Shown: positions 18,638 through 28,715, counted from the first letter of the stretch. The stretch is DNA of 64,000 nt from an uncultured Lachnospiraceae bacterium (GCA_937965795.1 CALCMD010000102.1:1-64000); one strand, 5' to 3'. Numbers and translations: made by a program. The notes: generated from the sequence alone by a model not told the origin.

Positions 18638-19654
18638 ATGCAGGATTTAGTGAAGGTGGTTGTGGACGCCATGGGCGGAGACAATGCGCCGGAAGAAATC
18701 GTGAAAGGCGCAGTAGAAGCCGTGAGACAAAGGGATGATATTTACATTTACCTCACTGGCAGAAAAACAGAAATAGAAAAAGAACTGCAAAAATACACCT
18801 TTCCGAAAGAACGTATGGAAATCGTACATGCGGAAGAAGTCATCGAGACGGCGGAGCCGCCTGTTATGGCAATCAGAAAGAAAAAAGATTCATCGATCGT
18901 AGTCGGACTGAATATGGTAAAGCGTGGAGAGGCGGACGCCTTTGTTTCCTCCGGAAGCAGCGGGGCTATTCTGGCAGGAGGGCAGTTGATTGTCGGCCGC
19001 ATCAAAGGGATTGAAAGACCCCCCCTGGCTCCGCTGATTCCTACGAAAGACGGGGTGGCCCTTCTGATTGACTGCGGCGCAAACGTAGATGCCAGACCAT
19101 CGCACCTGGTACAGTTTGCAAAGATGGGTTCTATTTACATGGAAAATGTAGTGGGGATCAAAAACCCACGTGTTGGAATTGTAAATATTGGCGCTGAGGA
19201 GGAAAAAGGGAATGCCCTTGTGAAAGAGACGTTCCCACTGCTCAAAGAGTGCGATGAAATCAATTTTATCGGAAGCGTGGAAGCAAGAGACATACCGTCG
19301 GGCGTCTGTGATGTCATTGTGTGCGAGGCATTTGTCGGAAATGTGATTCTGAAGCTGTATGAAGGTGTGGGCGCTACACTGATCAGTAAGGTGAAAGAAG
19401 GCATGATGGGAAGCCTTAGAACAAAAATCGGTGCGCTGCTTGTAAAGCCAGCATTGAAAAAGACATTAAAAAGTTTTGACGCCAGCGCGTATGGCGGGGC
19501 TCCGCTACTGGGACTGAACGGACTGGTAGTGAAATCCCACGGCAGTTCCAAAGCACTGGAAATCCAAAACTCCATTATCCAGTGCGTGCAGTTCAAACAG
19601 CAGAAGATTAACGAAAAAATAAAAGAACATATTGCGTTAATCAATAAGAAGTAA
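18638..19654 (+). CDS. plsX: Phosphate acyltransferase PlsX
   Basis: The 338-residue enzyme converts acyl-ACP and phosphate to acyl phosphate, the donor for PlsY (also in this window at 40124). The N-terminal VVVDAMGGDNAPEEIVKGAV and the central SSGSSGAILAGGQLIVGRIKG are family signatures. AGGAGGAAG is 7 bp before the ATG. It heads the plsX-acpP-rnc-smc-ftsY unit, the classical Gram-positive arrangement joining lipid synthesis and chromosome maintenance genes. Confidence 0.96.
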   Translation: MQDLVKVVVDAMGGDNAPEEIVKGAVEAVRQRDDIYIYLTGRKTEIEKELQKYTFPKERMEIVHAEEVIETAEPPVMAIRKKKDSSIVVGLNMVKRGEADAFVSSGSSGAILAGGQLIVGRIKGIERPPLAPLIPTKDGVALLIDCGANVDARPSHLVQFAKMGSIYMENVVGIKNPRVGIVNIGAEEEKGNALVKETFPLLKECDEINFIGSVEARDIPSGVCDVIVCEAFVGNVILKLYEGVGATLISKVKEGMMGSLRTKIGALLVKPALKKTLKSFDASAYGGAPLLGLNGLVVKSHGSSKALEIQNSIIQCVQFKQQKINEKIKEHIALINKK

Positions 19655-19669
19655 GAGAGGAATGAGAAT

Positions 19670-19897
19670 ATGGAATTTGAAAAATTACAGAACATTATCG
19701 CGGAAGTATTAAATGTGGATACGGAGGAGATTACGATGGATACGACCTTCGTGGATGACCTCGGAGCGGACTCTCTTGATGTGTTCCAGATCATCATGGG
19801 AATTGAAGAAGAATTTGATATTGAGATTCCGAATGAAGAGGCAGAGAAAATCGTTACGGTAGGCGATGCGGTAGAACAGATCAAAGCCGTATCTTAG
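19670..19897 (+). CDS. acpP: Acyl carrier protein
   Basis: A small acidic protein of 75 residues. The DSL motif in [10 protein letters not shown] places the phosphopantetheine attachment at Ser35. It carries growing acyl chains in fatty acid synthesis and is the substrate of neighbouring PlsX. It starts 15 bp after plsX, with GAGAGGAATGAG as ribosome site. Confidence 0.96.
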   Translation: MEFEKLQNIIAEVLNVDTEEITMDTTFVDDLGADSLDVFQIIMGIEEEFDIEIPNEEAEKIVTVGDAVEQIKAVS

Positions 19898-19936
19898 TTT
19901 GTCCGGTCCGGAATCAAGTGAGATGATAGGGAGAAT

Positions 19937-19979
19937 CACGGCAAAGCAGAGGGTGTTGCGTTGCAGCACCCTCTCCGTG
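19937..19979 (+). other. Strong intercistronic hairpin between acpP and rnc
   Basis: CACGG/CCGTG and AGAGGGTG/CACCCTCT form a two-part stem with an internal bulge; the inner loop can close with TGC/GCA. No T tract follows, so it is not a typical terminator. Lying in front of rnc, which encodes RNase III, it may be a processing site for the enzyme's own mRNA; that is inference. Confidence 0.6.
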
Positions 19980-20002
19980 TATTTAAAACTGAGGAGGAAA
20001 AT

Positions 20003-20722
20003 ATGACAGTTTATCAGGAATTAAAAGAACTGGAAAAAAAGACAGGATATTCTTTTAAAAATTTTTCATTGTTCCGGCAGGCGCTGACACACAGCTCTTA
20101 TGCGAATGAGCATAAGCAGGAGCATCAGCATGACAATGAACGGCTGGAATTTTTGGGAGATGCAGTATTAGAAGTCATCAGCAGCGAGTTTTTGTTTTTT
20201 CAATATCCGGGGATGCCGGAAGGCGATTTGACAAAGCTGCGTGCGAGCATCGTATGTGAGCCGACCCTGGCATTGTGTGCCAGAGAATTAAAGCTGGGCG
20301 ATTATCTGCTGCTTGGAAAAGGGGAAGAGAGAACCGGAGGACGACGGAGGGATTCCATTGTTTCGGACGCAATGGAGGCTCTGATCGGCGCGATTTATCT
20401 GGATGGTGGTTTTGCTAATGCAAAAGAGTTTGTCCATAAATTTGTCCTGACAGATATTGAACATAAAAAACTCTTTTATGATAGCAAGACTATTTTGCAG
20501 GAGATCGTACAGAGAGATTACAAGGGACAGGAGATCGTTTATCATCTTGCAGGGGAAAGGGGGCCGGATCATGACAAGGAGTTCCAGATAGACATACGAA
20601 TCGGGAACCGGACTCTGGGTCAGGGAGTCGGCAGGACAAAGAAGTTAGCGGAACAGGAGGCGGCTTATCAGGCAATTATGAAACTGAAAGGGAAGGCGGA
20701 AGATGTATTTAAAGAAGATTGA
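20003..20722 (+). CDS. rnc: Ribonuclease III
   Basis: The 239-residue endonuclease cuts double-stranded RNA in rRNA maturation and mRNA processing. The catalytic signature NERLEFLGD is at 45-53, and a double-stranded-RNA-binding domain fills the C-terminal 75 residues (GQGVGRTKKLAEQEAAYQAI). ATG 20003 follows GAGGAGG by 6 bp; the upstream extension would start inside the hairpin and is rejected. It overlaps smc by 20 bp. Confidence 0.96.
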   Translation: MTVYQELKELEKKTGYSFKNFSLFRQALTHSSYANEHKQEHQHDNERLEFLGDAVLEVISSEFLFFQYPGMPEGDLTKLRASIVCEPTLALCARELKLGDYLLLGKGEERTGGRRRDSIVSDAMEALIGAIYLDGGFANAKEFVHKFVLTDIEHKKLFYDSKTILQEIVQRDYKGQEIVYHLAGERGPDHDKEFQIDIRIGNRTLGQGVGRTKKLAEQEAAYQAIMKLKGKAEDVFKED

Positions 20723-23700
20723 GGTGCAGGGGTTTAAGTCCTTTGCAAATAAGATCGTTTTTCAGTTTCATAACGGGATTACCGGGATTGTGGGACCGAA
20801 TGGAAGCGGCAAAAGCAACGTGGCGGACGCCGTGCGCTGGGTGCTTGGAGAACAGAGCGCCAAGCAGCTTCGTGGTTCCAGTATGCAGGACGTTATTTTT
20901 TCCGGGACAGAGAACAGAAAGCCGTTGGGATATGCTTCTGTGGCAATCACATTGGATAATTCGGATCATAAGCTGGCGATTGCCTATGAAGAGGTGACCG
21001 TCGCCCGCCGCGTATACCGTTCCGGGGAGAGTGAATATCTGATCAATGGAACCGCCTGCCGGTTAAAAGACATTAATGAACTGTTTTACGATACGGGAAT
21101 TGGAAAAGAGGGCTATTCCATCATCGGACAGGGACAGATTGATAAAATCTTAAGCGGTAAGCCGGAGGAAAGAAGAGAACTGTTCGACGAGGCGGCGGGG
21201 ATTGTAAAGTTTAAACGAAGAAAGCACACGGCGCAGAAAAAGCTGGAGGATGAAAGACAGAATCTGGTGCGTGTCAATGACATTTTGAGTGAGCTGACAA
21301 AGCAGTTGGGGCCGATGGAGCGTCAGGCAGAGACCGCGAAGATCTATTTGAAGAAAAAAGAAGAGCTCAAGGCATATGACGTCAATATGTTCCTGATGGA
21401 AATGGAACGCATTCGTGGAGAATTGAAGGAAACAGATCAGAAGCTGGCTATTTCCGAGCAGGATATGGAAGAGACCCGGACGGCATATGAAAATGCGAAA
21501 CTTGAGTATGAAAAGCTGGAGACAGAACTGGAGGCGCTAGACGCCCGGATTGAGGAAGAGAAGGATAAAGCGGCCAGGAATCAGATTTTAAGACAGCAGT
21601 TGGAAGGCCAGATCAACGTACTGAAAGAGCAGATCAACACGGCGAAGCTAAATGATGAGCATTTGCAGAACCGTATGCAGGCAATTGACCGGGATACGGA
21701 AGCGAAGGAGAAGCAGAAAGCAGAAGCAGAGACCGAGCTTGGGGAACTGAAAACAGAGCTGCGGGCTGCCGAGGAAGCGGCAGAGGATTTCAAGCTGGAG
21801 ACGGATGCACTTCTGGCAAGCCTTTCACATCTTGAATCAGAGATTGAAAAAGGGAAAAATGCAATTATTACCCTTTTGAATCAGCGTGCGTCCACGAAAG
21901 GAAACATGCAGCGATATGATACGATGCTGGAGCAGTTGAAGATCCGGAAAGCAGAGGTAAGCCAGAGGGTTATCCGGCTAAAAAGCCAGGAATCGGAACA
22001 GTCGGACGTGCTGGAGGAACAGCAGCAGCGATATGAAGAGGTCACGGCAAAGATTGAGGCATTGCTGACAGAAAGTCAGGGCTATGAAGAGAAAGCATAC
22101 GCAGTCCAGCAGGAGCTGATCGCAGGGAACAAAAAGATGGAGACGGGGCAGACCGCTTACCACAGAGAAGCTTCCAGGCTGGAATCCATGAAAAATATAA
22201 CAGAGCGCTATGACGGATATGGGAACAGCATTCGAAGAGTGATGGAGCAGAAAACCAGAGAAAAGGGGCTGCTTGGCGTAGTAGCGGATTTGATCAAGGT
22301 TGAGAAAGCTTATGAAACGGCGATCGAAACAGCGCTGGGAGGAAGCATCCAGAATATTGTTACAGAAGATGAAAACACAGCAAAGAGGATGATTGAATTT
22401 CTGAAGCGGAACAAATATGGGCGGGCTACGTTCCTGCCGCTTACGAGCATCGGAAACAAAACTTCTTTCCATCAGGAAAAAGCGCTGCGGGAGGAAGGCG
22501 TGATTGGCCTTGCCAGCAGCCTGGTGCGGGCGGAGCCGAAATATGAGGGACTGGTCAAATATCTTTTGGGAAGAGTCGTAGTGGCGGATACGATCGATCA
22601 CGCAATCGCGCTGAATAAGAAATATCAGTACAGCCTGCGGATTGTGACACTGGAAGGAGAATCCTTAAACCCAGGCGGTTCTATGACCGGAGGAGCGTTT
22701 AAGAATAACAGTAATCTTCTTGGACGGCGAAGGGAAATCGAGGAGTTGGAAGAAAGCACGGCGCTTTTGAAAAAAGATCTGGAGGCTCTCAAACATGAGA
22801 TTGATGAAAACCGGAGAATTCGGAATGGATACAGAGAACAGATTGTAAAATTAAACGAAGAATTGCAGCAGCAGTATCTGCTTCAGAATACGGCAAAGCT
22901 GGAGATTTCCCAGATGGAGTCGAAAAAGAATGAAACGCAGAAAGATTTTGTGCAGTTAAAAGCAGAGATGACGGACATTGAAGAGCAGGCGGTTCAGATC
23001 AGAAATGAGAAGAAAAAAATCGAGCGGGAGCTTGAGCAGTCTGTACAGTCTGAAAAGCAGTTGGAGGAAGAAATCCGCAAGTGCCAGAAACAGCAGGAAC
23101 TGGAGCGCAAGGAGCAGGAAAGCCAGAGCGTCCAGTCTGAGAGCCTGCATCTGAAGCTTCAGGAAGTGCGCCAAAAGGCTGAATTTGTCCGGCAGAATAT
23201 TGGGCGTATTACAGATGAGCTGCTTGTTTTACAGGAGGAGAAAAAAGGCGTGACAGAAGGGCTTCGCACAGGGGCCCAGGATATTGAGAGAAAGCTTGAG
23301 GATATTGAAAAAATTTACCAGACGATGAAAGCGGCGGAGACGGAGGAAAATTCCTGGGAAGAAAGGCGAAAGGAGCTTTCAGCCCGGAGAGAGCAGATGA
23401 ACGCTTCACAGAAATCTTTCTTTTCCAGAAGAGAGGAACTTTCTGAAAGAATCAGCCTTCTGGATAAAGAAAATTTCCGCCTGAACGCCAGAAAAGAAAA
23501 ACTGGAAGAGGCGAAAGATACGCAGATTAATTATATGTGGGAAGAATATGCTTTGGGTCTGGGAAGTGCGGCAGAGCTTCGGAATGAGGAGTATCAGGAC
23601 CCGGTGCAGATGAAAAAAGCGATTCAGACGCTGAAAAATGAAATCAGGGGACTGGGGAATGTCAATGTCAATGCCATTGAGGACTATAAGGAATTGTCCG

Positions 23701-24260
23701 GGCGTCACCAGTTCCTGAGCGAACAGCATGAGGATTTGGTGAAATCGGAAAATGCCCTGCTGGAGATCATAAACGAACTGGACGCCGGAATGCGGACACA
23801 GTTTAAAGAGCAGTTCGCATTGATTCAAATGGAGTTTGACAAAGCGTTTAAGCAGCTCTTTGGCGGAGGAAAAGGAAGCCTGGAGCTGGTGGAAGATGAA
23901 GATATTCTGGAAGCGGGTATCCGCATCATTTCCCAACCGCCGGGAAAAAAGCTCCAGAATATGATGCAGATGTCCGGAGGAGAGAAAGCATTGACGGCGA
24001 TTGCGCTGCTTTTTGCGATTCAGAATCTGAAGCCATCGCCGTTCTGCCTGCTGGATGAGATCGAGGCCGCATTGGATGAGTCGAATGTCAGCAGGTATGC
24101 GGGATATTTGAAAAAGTTGACAAAACACACGCAGTTTATTATTATTACCCATAGGCGGGGCACTATGGCGGCAGCAGACCGACTCTATGGAATCACAATG
24201 CAGGAAAAGGGAGTATCCACTCTTGTATCTGTGAATCTTCTGGAGGAGGATCTTGACTGA
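20703..24260 (+). CDS. smc: Chromosome segregation ATPase SMC
   Basis: The 1185-residue protein has the full SMC plan: Walker A (GPNGSGKSN, 31-39), first coiled coil (about 165-510), hinge (about 520-660, with RATFLPLTSI and SLNPGGSMTGGAF), second coiled coil (about 670-1010), ABC signature LSGGEKALTAIALLFA (about 1090) and Walker B FCLLDEIEAALDESN (about 1115). It condenses and separates chromosomes with ScpA and ScpB, which are not in the window. The start codon lies within the end of rnc. Confidence 0.97.
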   Translation: MYLKKIEVQGFKSFANKIVFQFHNGITGIVGPNGSGKSNVADAVRWVLGEQSAKQLRGSSMQDVIFSGTENRKPLGYASVAITLDNSDHKLAIAYEEVTVARRVYRSGESEYLINGTACRLKDINELFYDTGIGKEGYSIIGQGQIDKILSGKPEERRELFDEAAGIVKFKRRKHTAQKKLEDERQNLVRVNDILSELTKQLGPMERQAETAKIYLKKKEELKAYDVNMFLMEMERIRGELKETDQKLAISEQDMEETRTAYENAKLEYEKLETELEALDARIEEEKDKAARNQILRQQLEGQINVLKEQINTAKLNDEHLQNRMQAIDRDTEAKEKQKAEAETELGELKTELRAAEEAAEDFKLETDALLASLSHLESEIEKGKNAIITLLNQRASTKGNMQRYDTMLEQLKIRKAEVSQRVIRLKSQESEQSDVLEEQQQRYEEVTAKIEALLTESQGYEEKAYAVQQELIAGNKKMETGQTAYHREASRLESMKNITERYDGYGNSIRRVMEQKTREKGLLGVVADLIKVEKAYETAIETALGGSIQNIVTEDENTAKRMIEFLKRNKYGRATFLPLTSIGNKTSFHQEKALREEGVIGLASSLVRAEPKYEGLVKYLLGRVVVADTIDHAIALNKKYQYSLRIVTLEGESLNPGGSMTGGAFKNNSNLLGRRREIEELEESTALLKKDLEALKHEIDENRRIRNGYREQIVKLNEELQQQYLLQNTAKLEISQMESKKNETQKDFVQLKAEMTDIEEQAVQIRNEKKKIERELEQSVQSEKQLEEEIRKCQKQQELERKEQESQSVQSESLHLKLQEVRQKAEFVRQNIGRITDELLVLQEEKKGVTEGLRTGAQDIERKLEDIEKIYQTMKAAETEENSWEERRKELSARREQMNASQKSFFSRREELSERISLLDKENFRLNARKEKLEEAKDTQINYMWEEYALGLGSAAELRNEEYQDPVQMKKAIQTLKNEIRGLGNVNVNAIEDYKELSGRHQFLSEQHEDLVKSENALLEIINELDAGMRTQFKEQFALIQMEFDKAFKQLFGGGKGSLELVEDEDILEAGIRIISQPPGKKLQNMMQMSGGEKALTAIALLFAIQNLKPSPFCLLDEIEAALDESNVSRYAGYLKKLTKHTQFIIITHRRGTMAAADRLYGITMQEKGVSTLVSVNLLEEDLD

Positions 24261-24300
24261 TACCACAGGCGAAAAAAGAAGGGCTGTCAGGAGGCAAGGT

Positions 24301-25230
24301 ATGGAAGGGAAAAAAGGTTTTTTTAAACGTCTGGTAGAAGGACTTAGCAAGACGAGAGATAATATCGTGTCAGGAGTCGATCGGATTTTCAGCGGATTTT
24401 CCAGTATTGATGAGGACTTCTATGAGGAGATCGAAGAAATTCTGGTCATGGGAGATTTGGGAATCAATGCGACGACGGCAATCATTGAAGATCTGAAACG
24501 AAAGGTAAAAGAACAGAGAATCAAAGAGCCTGTCGAGTGTAAGCAGCTTCTGATTGACAGTATCAAGGAACAGATGAATGTGGGAGAGACGGCATATGAG
24601 TTTGAAAACAGAAAATCTGTGGTTTTGGTAATTGGCGTCAATGGAGTTGGAAAAACAACAAGCGTTGGAAAGCTTGCCGGGAAATTAAAGGATCAGGGAA
24701 AGAAGGTCGTGCTGGCGGCAGCGGATACTTTTCGGGCAGCAGCAGGAGAACAGCTTACAGAGTGGGCGAACCGTGCCGGAGTAGACATCATTTCCGGGCA
24801 GGAGGGGTCGGACCCGGCGGCCGTCGTATATGATGCAATCCAGGCGGCAAAGGCACGCCAGGCGGACGTTCTTCTGTGTGATACGGCGGGAAGACTTTAC
24901 AACAAAAAAAATCTGATGGCAGAGCTTGGAAAGATCAACAGGGTCATTGAACGGGAATATCCGGAGGCGTTTCGCGAAACACTGGTCGTTCTTGACGGCA
25001 CGACCGGGCAGAACGCAATGGCACAGGCAAAGGAATTCAGCGAGGTAGCGGAGATTACAGGAATTATCCTGACAAAGCTGGATGGTACTGCAAAGGGAGG
25101 AATTGCAGTCGCCATTCATTCGGAGCTTGGTGTTCCGGTAAAGTATATTGGCGTGGGAGAGAGTATTGATGATCTGCAAAAATTTGATGCGGATGAGTTC
25201 GTAAACGCTCTGTTTCATATAGAAGAATAG
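24301..25230 (+). CDS. ftsY: Signal recognition particle receptor FtsY
   Basis: The 309-residue SRP-family GTPase docks ribosome-Ffh complexes at the membrane. An N domain of about 90 residues is followed by the G domain: GVNGVGKTT (about 112-120), DTAGR, TKLDGTAKGG and the closing GVGESIDDLQKF. There is no long acidic N-terminal extension, as usual in Firmicutes. ATG 24301 is chosen because AGGAGG (24289-24294) is 6 bp upstream and the protein then begins in the conserved way, KKGFFKRL; a TTG at 24253 would add 16 residues. Confidence 0.94.
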   Translation: MEGKKGFFKRLVEGLSKTRDNIVSGVDRIFSGFSSIDEDFYEEIEEILVMGDLGINATTAIIEDLKRKVKEQRIKEPVECKQLLIDSIKEQMNVGETAYEFENRKSVVLVIGVNGVGKTTSVGKLAGKLKDQGKKVVLAAADTFRAAAGEQLTEWANRAGVDIISGQEGSDPAAVVYDAIQAAKARQADVLLCDTAGRLYNKKNLMAELGKINRVIEREYPEAFRETLVVLDGTTGQNAMAQAKEFSEVAEITGIILTKLDGTAKGGIAVAIHSELGVPVKYIGVGESIDDLQKFDADEFVNALFHIEE

Positions 25231-25291
25231 AATGATATTGGCATCATAGAATTTCTGTTTCAGGAGAAAAAGTACAGATGGGAGGATAAAA

Positions 25292-26503
25292 ATGCTGACA
25301 TTAGAAAAATTTGAGGAAGCGTCTGAAATCGTCAAGCAGGTGACGCAGGAAACAAAACTGATCTATAGTAAATATTTCAGTGAGAACACAGGAAATAAGG
25401 TATATCTGAAACCGGAAAATATGCAGCTTACAGGAGCTTATAAGGTGCGCGGCGCCTATTATAAGATCAGCACGCTCTCTGAGGAAGAAAGAGAGAAGGG
25501 ACTGATTACCGCATCTGCGGGAAATCATGCGCAGGGCGTGGCTTATGCGGCAAAGGTTTACGGCGTCAAGGCGGTAATCGTAATGCCGACAACGACGCCG
25601 CTGATTAAAGTAGAGAGAACAAAGAGCTATGGAGCCGAGGTTGTGCTTTATGGAAATGTTTATGACGAGGCGTGCGCCTACGCATATGAGCTGGCGGAAA
25701 AAAACGGGTATACTTTTATTCATCCTTTTGATGACCTGGCAGTCGCTACCGGACAGGGAACCATTGCTATGGAGATCGTGAAAGAGCTTCCTCTGGTGGA
25801 TTATATTCTGGCTCCGGTAGGCGGCGGCGGACTGGCGACCGGAGTTTCTACACTTGCGAAGCTGTTAAACCCGAATATCAAAGTAATCGGCGTGGAGCCG
25901 GCAGGCGCGAACTGTCTCCAGGCGTCCATAAAAGAAGGAAAGGTCACGACCCTTGCGCATGTGAACACCATAGCCGACGGTACTGCCGTAAAGACGCCGG
26001 GTACGAATATCTTTCCGTATCTTCAGAAAAATCTGGATGACGTGATTACGGTTGAGGATGACGAGCTGATTGTAGCGTTTCTGGATATGGTGGAAAACCA
26101 TAAGATGATTGTAGAGAATTCAGGGCTTTTGACCGTTGCGGCGCTAAAGCATATGGATGTGAAGGGAAAGAAAATCGTGTCGATCTTAAGCGGCGGAAAT
26201 ATGGATGTGATTACCATGTCCTCTGTGGTGCAGCTTGGATTGATTCAGAGGGATCGTATCTTTACCGTATCGGTTCTTCTTCCGGACCGTCCGGGGGAAC
26301 TGGTGCGTGTGGCCTCCATCGTGGCGAATGAGCAGGGAAATATTATCAAGCTGGATCATAATCAGTTCGTAAGTACGAACCGTAATGCGGCCGTGGAACT
26401 GAAAATCACACTGGAAGCGTTTGGAACGGATCATAAGAAAAGAATTGTTGATGCTCTGACAAAAAATGGATATACACCGAAACTGATCCGGGCAAACCTG
26501 TAA
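25292..26503 (+). CDS. ilvA: Threonine ammonia-lyase with C-terminal ACT domain
   Basis: The 403-residue PLP enzyme deaminates threonine to 2-oxobutyrate. The cofactor lysine is K51 in GAYKVRGAYY; SAGNHAQGVAYA and the phosphate-binding GGGGLATG follow. Residues about 325-403 form one ACT domain (SVLLPDRPGELVRVASIV). The single-ACT, 400-residue form is shared by biosynthetic-type and catabolic TdcB-like enzymes of Clostridia, so the physiological role is not settled. GGGAGG precedes the ATG. It is followed by a family-B element 9 bp after the stop. Confidence 0.93.
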   Translation: MLTLEKFEEASEIVKQVTQETKLIYSKYFSENTGNKVYLKPENMQLTGAYKVRGAYYKISTLSEEEREKGLITASAGNHAQGVAYAAKVYGVKAVIVMPTTTPLIKVERTKSYGAEVVLYGNVYDEACAYAYELAEKNGYTFIHPFDDLAVATGQGTIAMEIVKELPLVDYILAPVGGGGLATGVSTLAKLLNPNIKVIGVEPAGANCLQASIKEGKVTTLAHVNTIADGTAVKTPGTNIFPYLQKNLDDVITVEDDELIVAFLDMVENHKMIVENSGLLTVAALKHMDVKGKKIVSILSGGNMDVITMSSVVQLGLIQRDRIFTVSVLLPDRPGELVRVASIVANEQGNIIKLDHNQFVSTNRNAAVELKITLEAFGTDHKKRIVDALTKNGYTPKLIRANL

Positions 26504-26511
26504 CATTTTTT

Positions 26512-26685
26512 GTAACTATTCAGCCATGCAGCCAGATGCGGCATATGAGCGGCGCAAGCTTGCTTGCAGAGCACATGATGTGCATCTGGCTATATGGCGT
26601 TTAGCCATAAGCGAGAATCCATCTGCGGCAGCAGCGAAAAAGCAGCGTAAGCTGCGCATTCGAGCCTGGATGGCTGAATAGTTAC
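26512..26685. repeat. Family-B miniature element (copy B2), 174 bp
   Basis: It is the same length as copy B1 and differs from it at three positions. Terminal inverted repeat GTAACTATTCAGCCAT with its complement at the right end. CATTTTT occurs on both sides if the last C of the right repeat is counted, which suggests an imperfect target duplication. It lies between ilvA and the ylxM promoter. Confidence 0.85.
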
Positions 26686-26695
26686 ATTTTTCGGA

Positions 26696-26742
26696 CTTGT
26701 CAGGAAAAAATACTTGACAAGAATTACTCTTTCGTATATGAT
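26696..26742 (+). promoter_or_regulatory. Promoter with inverted repeat over the -35 box, before ylxM-ffh
   Basis: TTGACA (26714-26719), 17-bp spacer, TATGAT (26737-26742). CTTGTCA (26696-26702) and TGACAAG (26715-26721) form an inverted repeat over the -35. After the -10 it continues ATAGCAAAGGTG, the same 12 bases as at the DUF177 promoter, so the two promoters are probably related by descent or shared regulation. Confidence 0.7.
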
Positions 26743-26759
26743 AGCAAAGGTGAGTCGTG

Positions 26760-27077
26760 ATGGAAAAATTTGTAGAGCAGTCGCTGCTGTTTGATTTCTA
26801 TGGAGAACTTCTGACAGAACATCAGAAAAGTGTGTATGAAGATGTTGTCTTTGCAGACCTTTCGTATACGGAGGTTGCAGAGGAGAAGAACATCAGCCGT
26901 CAGAGCGTACATGAGCTGATTAAGCGATGTAATAAGCTTCTGGCAGAATATGAAGAGAAGCTTCACCTGGTGGAGCGTTTTCTGGTGATTAAGAGAAAAG
27001 TAGAAGAGATTCGTGAATCAACCAATGACCCTGACAAGGTCAGGGAAATTTCAGACGAGATATTAGAGGAGTTGTAG
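26760..27077 (+). CDS. ylxM: YlxM/UPF0122 helix-turn-helix protein of the SRP operon
   Basis: The 105-residue protein has a sigma-70 region-4-like helix-turn-helix ([21 protein letters not shown], given here as residues about 35-56 around [11 protein letters not shown]) and is nearly always encoded directly before ffh in Firmicutes. It is reported to associate with SRP function. ATG 26760 is preferred over GTG 26757 because AAAGGTG is then suitably spaced. It is 3 bp from ffh. Confidence 0.93.
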   Translation: MEKFVEQSLLFDFYGELLTEHQKSVYEDVVFADLSYTEVAEEKNISRQSVHELIKRCNKLLAEYEEKLHLVERFLVIKRKVEEIRESTNDPDKVREISDEILEEL

Positions 27078-27080
27078 GCG

Positions 27081-28427
27081 ATGGCATTTGAGAGCTTATC
27101 CGATAAACTGCAAAATGTATTTAAGAGCCTGCGCAGCAAAGGGCGTCTGACAGAAGCGGATGTGAAGTCGGCGCTGAAAGAAGTAAAGCTGGCTCTCCTT
27201 GAAGCAGACGTCAGTTTTAAAGTGGTGAAGCAGTTCATTAAGTCTGTACAGGAACGCGCGATCGGGCAGGACGTCATGAACGGACTGAATCCCGGGCAGA
27301 TGGTCATTAAGATCGTAAATGAGGAGCTGGTCTCCCTGATGGGCTCTGAGACGACAGAGATTGCGCTCCGTCCGGGAAACGAGATTACCGTTATCATGAT
27401 GGCGGGGCTTCAGGGTGCGGGTAAGACCACAACGACTGCAAAGATTGCCGGGAAGTTGAAGGCGAAAGGCAGAAAACCGCTTTTGGCGGCCTGTGATGTG
27501 TATCGCCCGGCAGCGATTAAACAGCTTCAGATCAACGGCGAGAAGCAGGGCGTAGAGGTATTTTCTATGGGAGATAAGCAGAATCCTGTGGATATAGCCA
27601 AAGGCGCTGTGGAATATGCAAAGAATCATGGATTCAATGTCGTGATTCTTGATACCGCCGGACGTCTTCATGTGGATGAGGATATGATGCAGGAACTGGA
27701 GAACATCAAGGCGGCTGTGCATGTACACCAGACGCTCCTGGTGGTAGACGCCATGACAGGACAGGATGCTGTGAATGTGTCGGATACTTTCAATCAGAAG
27801 ATTGGAATTGACGGCGTGGTTCTGACCAAGCTGGACGGCGATACCAGAGGCGGCGCGGCGCTTTCCATCAAAGCGACCTGCGGAAAGCCGATTCTTTTTG
27901 TCGGCATGGGAGAAAAGCTTTCTGATCTGGAACAGTTTTATCCCGAACGAATGGCATCCAGGATTCTGGGTATGGGCGATGTGATGAGCCTGATTGAGAA
28001 GGCACAGGCGAACATTGATGAAGAAAAAGCCAGAGACATGGAACAGAAGCTGAAAAAGGCGCAGTTTGGTTTTGACGATTATCTGGAAAGTATGAGCCAG
28101 GTCAAAAAAATGGGCGGCATTTCCAGCATTCTAAGTATGATGCCGGGGATGGGAAGTAAGATGCCGGATATCGAGGCGGCTGTGGATGAGAAAAAGATGG
28201 CGCGCATTGAAGCGATCATCCTTTCTATGACGCCAAAGGAACGTTCCAATCCGGAGGTTTTAAATCCATCCAGAAAGAAAAGAATTGCCAGAGGCGCCGG
28301 GGTGGATATCAGCGAAGTGAACAGGCTGGTGAAACAGTTTGAGCAGACGCGTAAAATGATGAAACAGCTTCCGGGCATGATGGGAGGCAAAGGTGGGAAA
28401 AGAGGTAAGTTCAGACTTCCTTTTTGA
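27081..28427 (+). CDS. ffh: Signal recognition particle protein Ffh
   Basis: The 448-residue GTPase binds signal peptides and SRP RNA. N domain (1 to about 90), G domain with GLQGAGKTT (about 109), DTAGRLHVD and TKLDGDTRGGAALS, then the methionine-rich M domain (about 300-448) containing GMMGGKGGKRGKFRLPF at the end. It works with FtsY, encoded 2 kb upstream in a separate unit. SRP RNA itself was not found in the window. Confidence 0.97.
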   Translation: MAFESLSDKLQNVFKSLRSKGRLTEADVKSALKEVKLALLEADVSFKVVKQFIKSVQERAIGQDVMNGLNPGQMVIKIVNEELVSLMGSETTEIALRPGNEITVIMMAGLQGAGKTTTTAKIAGKLKAKGRKPLLAACDVYRPAAIKQLQINGEKQGVEVFSMGDKQNPVDIAKGAVEYAKNHGFNVVILDTAGRLHVDEDMMQELENIKAAVHVHQTLLVVDAMTGQDAVNVSDTFNQKIGIDGVVLTKLDGDTRGGAALSIKATCGKPILFVGMGEKLSDLEQFYPERMASRILGMGDVMSLIEKAQANIDEEKARDMEQKLKKAQFGFDDYLESMSQVKKMGGISSILSMMPGMGSKMPDIEAAVDEKKMARIEAIILSMTPKERSNPEVLNPSRKKRIARGAGVDISEVNRLVKQFEQTRKMMKQLPGMMGGKGGKRGKFRLPF

Positions 28428-28469
28428 CATATAATGCAACATGAACAAGAAACCAAGGAGGTGAAAGCA

Positions 28470-28715
28470 ATGGCAGTAAAAATCAGATTAAGAAGAATGG
28501 GACAGAAAAAGGCTCCTTTCTATAGAATCGTTGTAGCTGATTCCAGATCCCCAAGAGATGGAAAATGTATCGAAGAGATCGGTACTTACAATCCGAACAC
28601 AGATCCAAGCGAATTCAAGGTAAATGAGGAGCTGGCAAAGAAATGGCTCGCGAACGGAGCACAGCCTACAGAAGTAGTAAGCAAGCTTTTCAAATTAGCC
28701 GGAATTGAGAAATAG
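28470..28715 (+). CDS. rpsP: 30S ribosomal protein S16
   Basis: An 81-residue basic protein starting [30 protein letters not shown] (first residues [10 protein letters not shown]). AAGGAGGTG is 6-8 bp before ATG 28470. It lies between ffh and khpA, as in most Firmicutes. Confidence 0.97.
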   Translation: MAVKIRLRRMGQKKAPFYRIVVADSRSPRDGKCIEEIGTYNPNTDPSEFKVNEELAKKWLANGAQPTEVVSKLFKLAGIEK

